In this document: positions 63,760-64,000 of the stretch, one piece after another
Numbering within the stretch: position 1 is the stretch's first letter
How the letters are laid out: each line of letters starts with the position of its first letter
Assembly (NCBI GenBank): GCA_963824985.1
Contig: CAWGRQ010000042.1
Span: 10,392 to 74,391, forward strand
Length of the DNA stretch: 64,000 bases
Source of the DNA: JAFNAG01 sp963824985
Lineage (GTDB): Bacteria; Acidobacteriota; UBA6911
Reading direction: 5' to 3'
Translations under genes and position numbers: made by a program
Notes under the pieces: model-generated
The model's input: only the letters and a program-made list of their open reading frames with translations
Told to the model about the DNA's origin: nothing
The model's database searches: none

Positions 63760-64000
63760 GCTCGTACTCCTTCGATATTTTTGTCCATGATTGGCTTATA
63801 GCCGAAGACTGCCTTGGTTTTCCCGCCAGGAGAAATAACCGTTCCAACCTCCGGAAAAAAACTGCGCAATTCCTTTTCCTTCGGAGCAGGCGAAAGATCT
63901 GACGCCTCTGCTGCCGAGAAGATAGATTCGAATGAAATAGAGCAGCTTGACGACCGGCCGCCTGGGAGGGAGGTGCTCCATCATAACAAACATACCTGCG
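63760..64000. other. Window end, no assigned gene
   Basis: A minus-strand frame (63796-63993) starts MFVMMEHLPPRRPVVKLLYF but has no ribosome site that can be judged at the edge and no recognised family. Nothing else was seen in these 240 bases. Confidence 0.3.

Noticed and set aside
1..64000. CRISPR array or prophage
   Set aside because: No regularly spaced direct repeats, cas genes, integrase or phage structural genes were recognised.

Overview
This 64 kb window is a GC-rich bacterial chromosome segment. No rRNA, tRNA, CRISPR array, phage module or replication origin was recognised. The gene content points to Acidobacteriota or a close relative. It includes a DUF1800/DUF1501 pair, large secreted WD40, FG-GAP and BNR-propeller proteins, S9 peptidases, an Oar-type TonB receptor fragment, GH127, DUF5695 and sodium:solute symporters. 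That assignment is an inference from families, not from a marker gene.

Layout: (1) 0-5.5 kb: the end of an S9 peptidase, an envelope-stress set (LysM/BON, DUF937, GlsB, BON) and a frameshifted P-type ATPase. (2) 5.6-11.1 kb: glycogen debranching enzyme, SSS symporter and MHS-type MFS transporter. (3) 11-20 kb: SPFH/flotillin protein, a possibly truncated secreted protein, DUF1800 + DUF1501, and a secreted two-module protein. (4) 20-24 kb: an unknown two-gene unit, an ECF sigma factor with a broken anti-sigma gene, and remnants of a DUF499 ATPase and a Ser/Thr kinase. (5) 24-40 kb: large exported proteins (S9 peptidase, WD40, VPS10/BNR, amidohydrolase lipoprotein, FG-GAP protein), several with frameshifts. 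(6) 40-56 kb: intact carbohydrate genes (GH127, triple-jacalin protein, SSS symporter) set among broken genes: IS4 transposase, metallo-hydrolase, PAS-GGDEF-EAL, sulfatase, DUF5695, CusA, catalase and deformylase. Several of these are joined directly to one another. (7) 55-57 kb: CGGC, DUF5320 and NifX/zinc-ribbon proteins. (8) 57.5-62 kb: an uptake operon made of a TonB receptor and a three-part ECF transporter with an embedded methyltransferase, behind a promoter overlapped by a perfect dyad. (9) 62-64 kb: Oar-type receptor fragment, OsmC-like protein and an ArsP_2-type membrane protein.

The best functional unit is the 57.5-62 kb operon. Its operator resembles the NikR consensus as I recall it, so nickel or cobalt (or a metal chelate) is the leading substrate guess. 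The best genome-architecture signal is the concentration of truncated genes with direct junctions, plus several families of short hairpin repeats, one showing compensatory stem changes. Indel-type frameshifts with intact catalytic motifs are frequent in the P-type ATPase, VPS10, NifX and CbiO-like genes. Sequence or assembly error therefore has to be excluded before any of these is called a true pseudogene.
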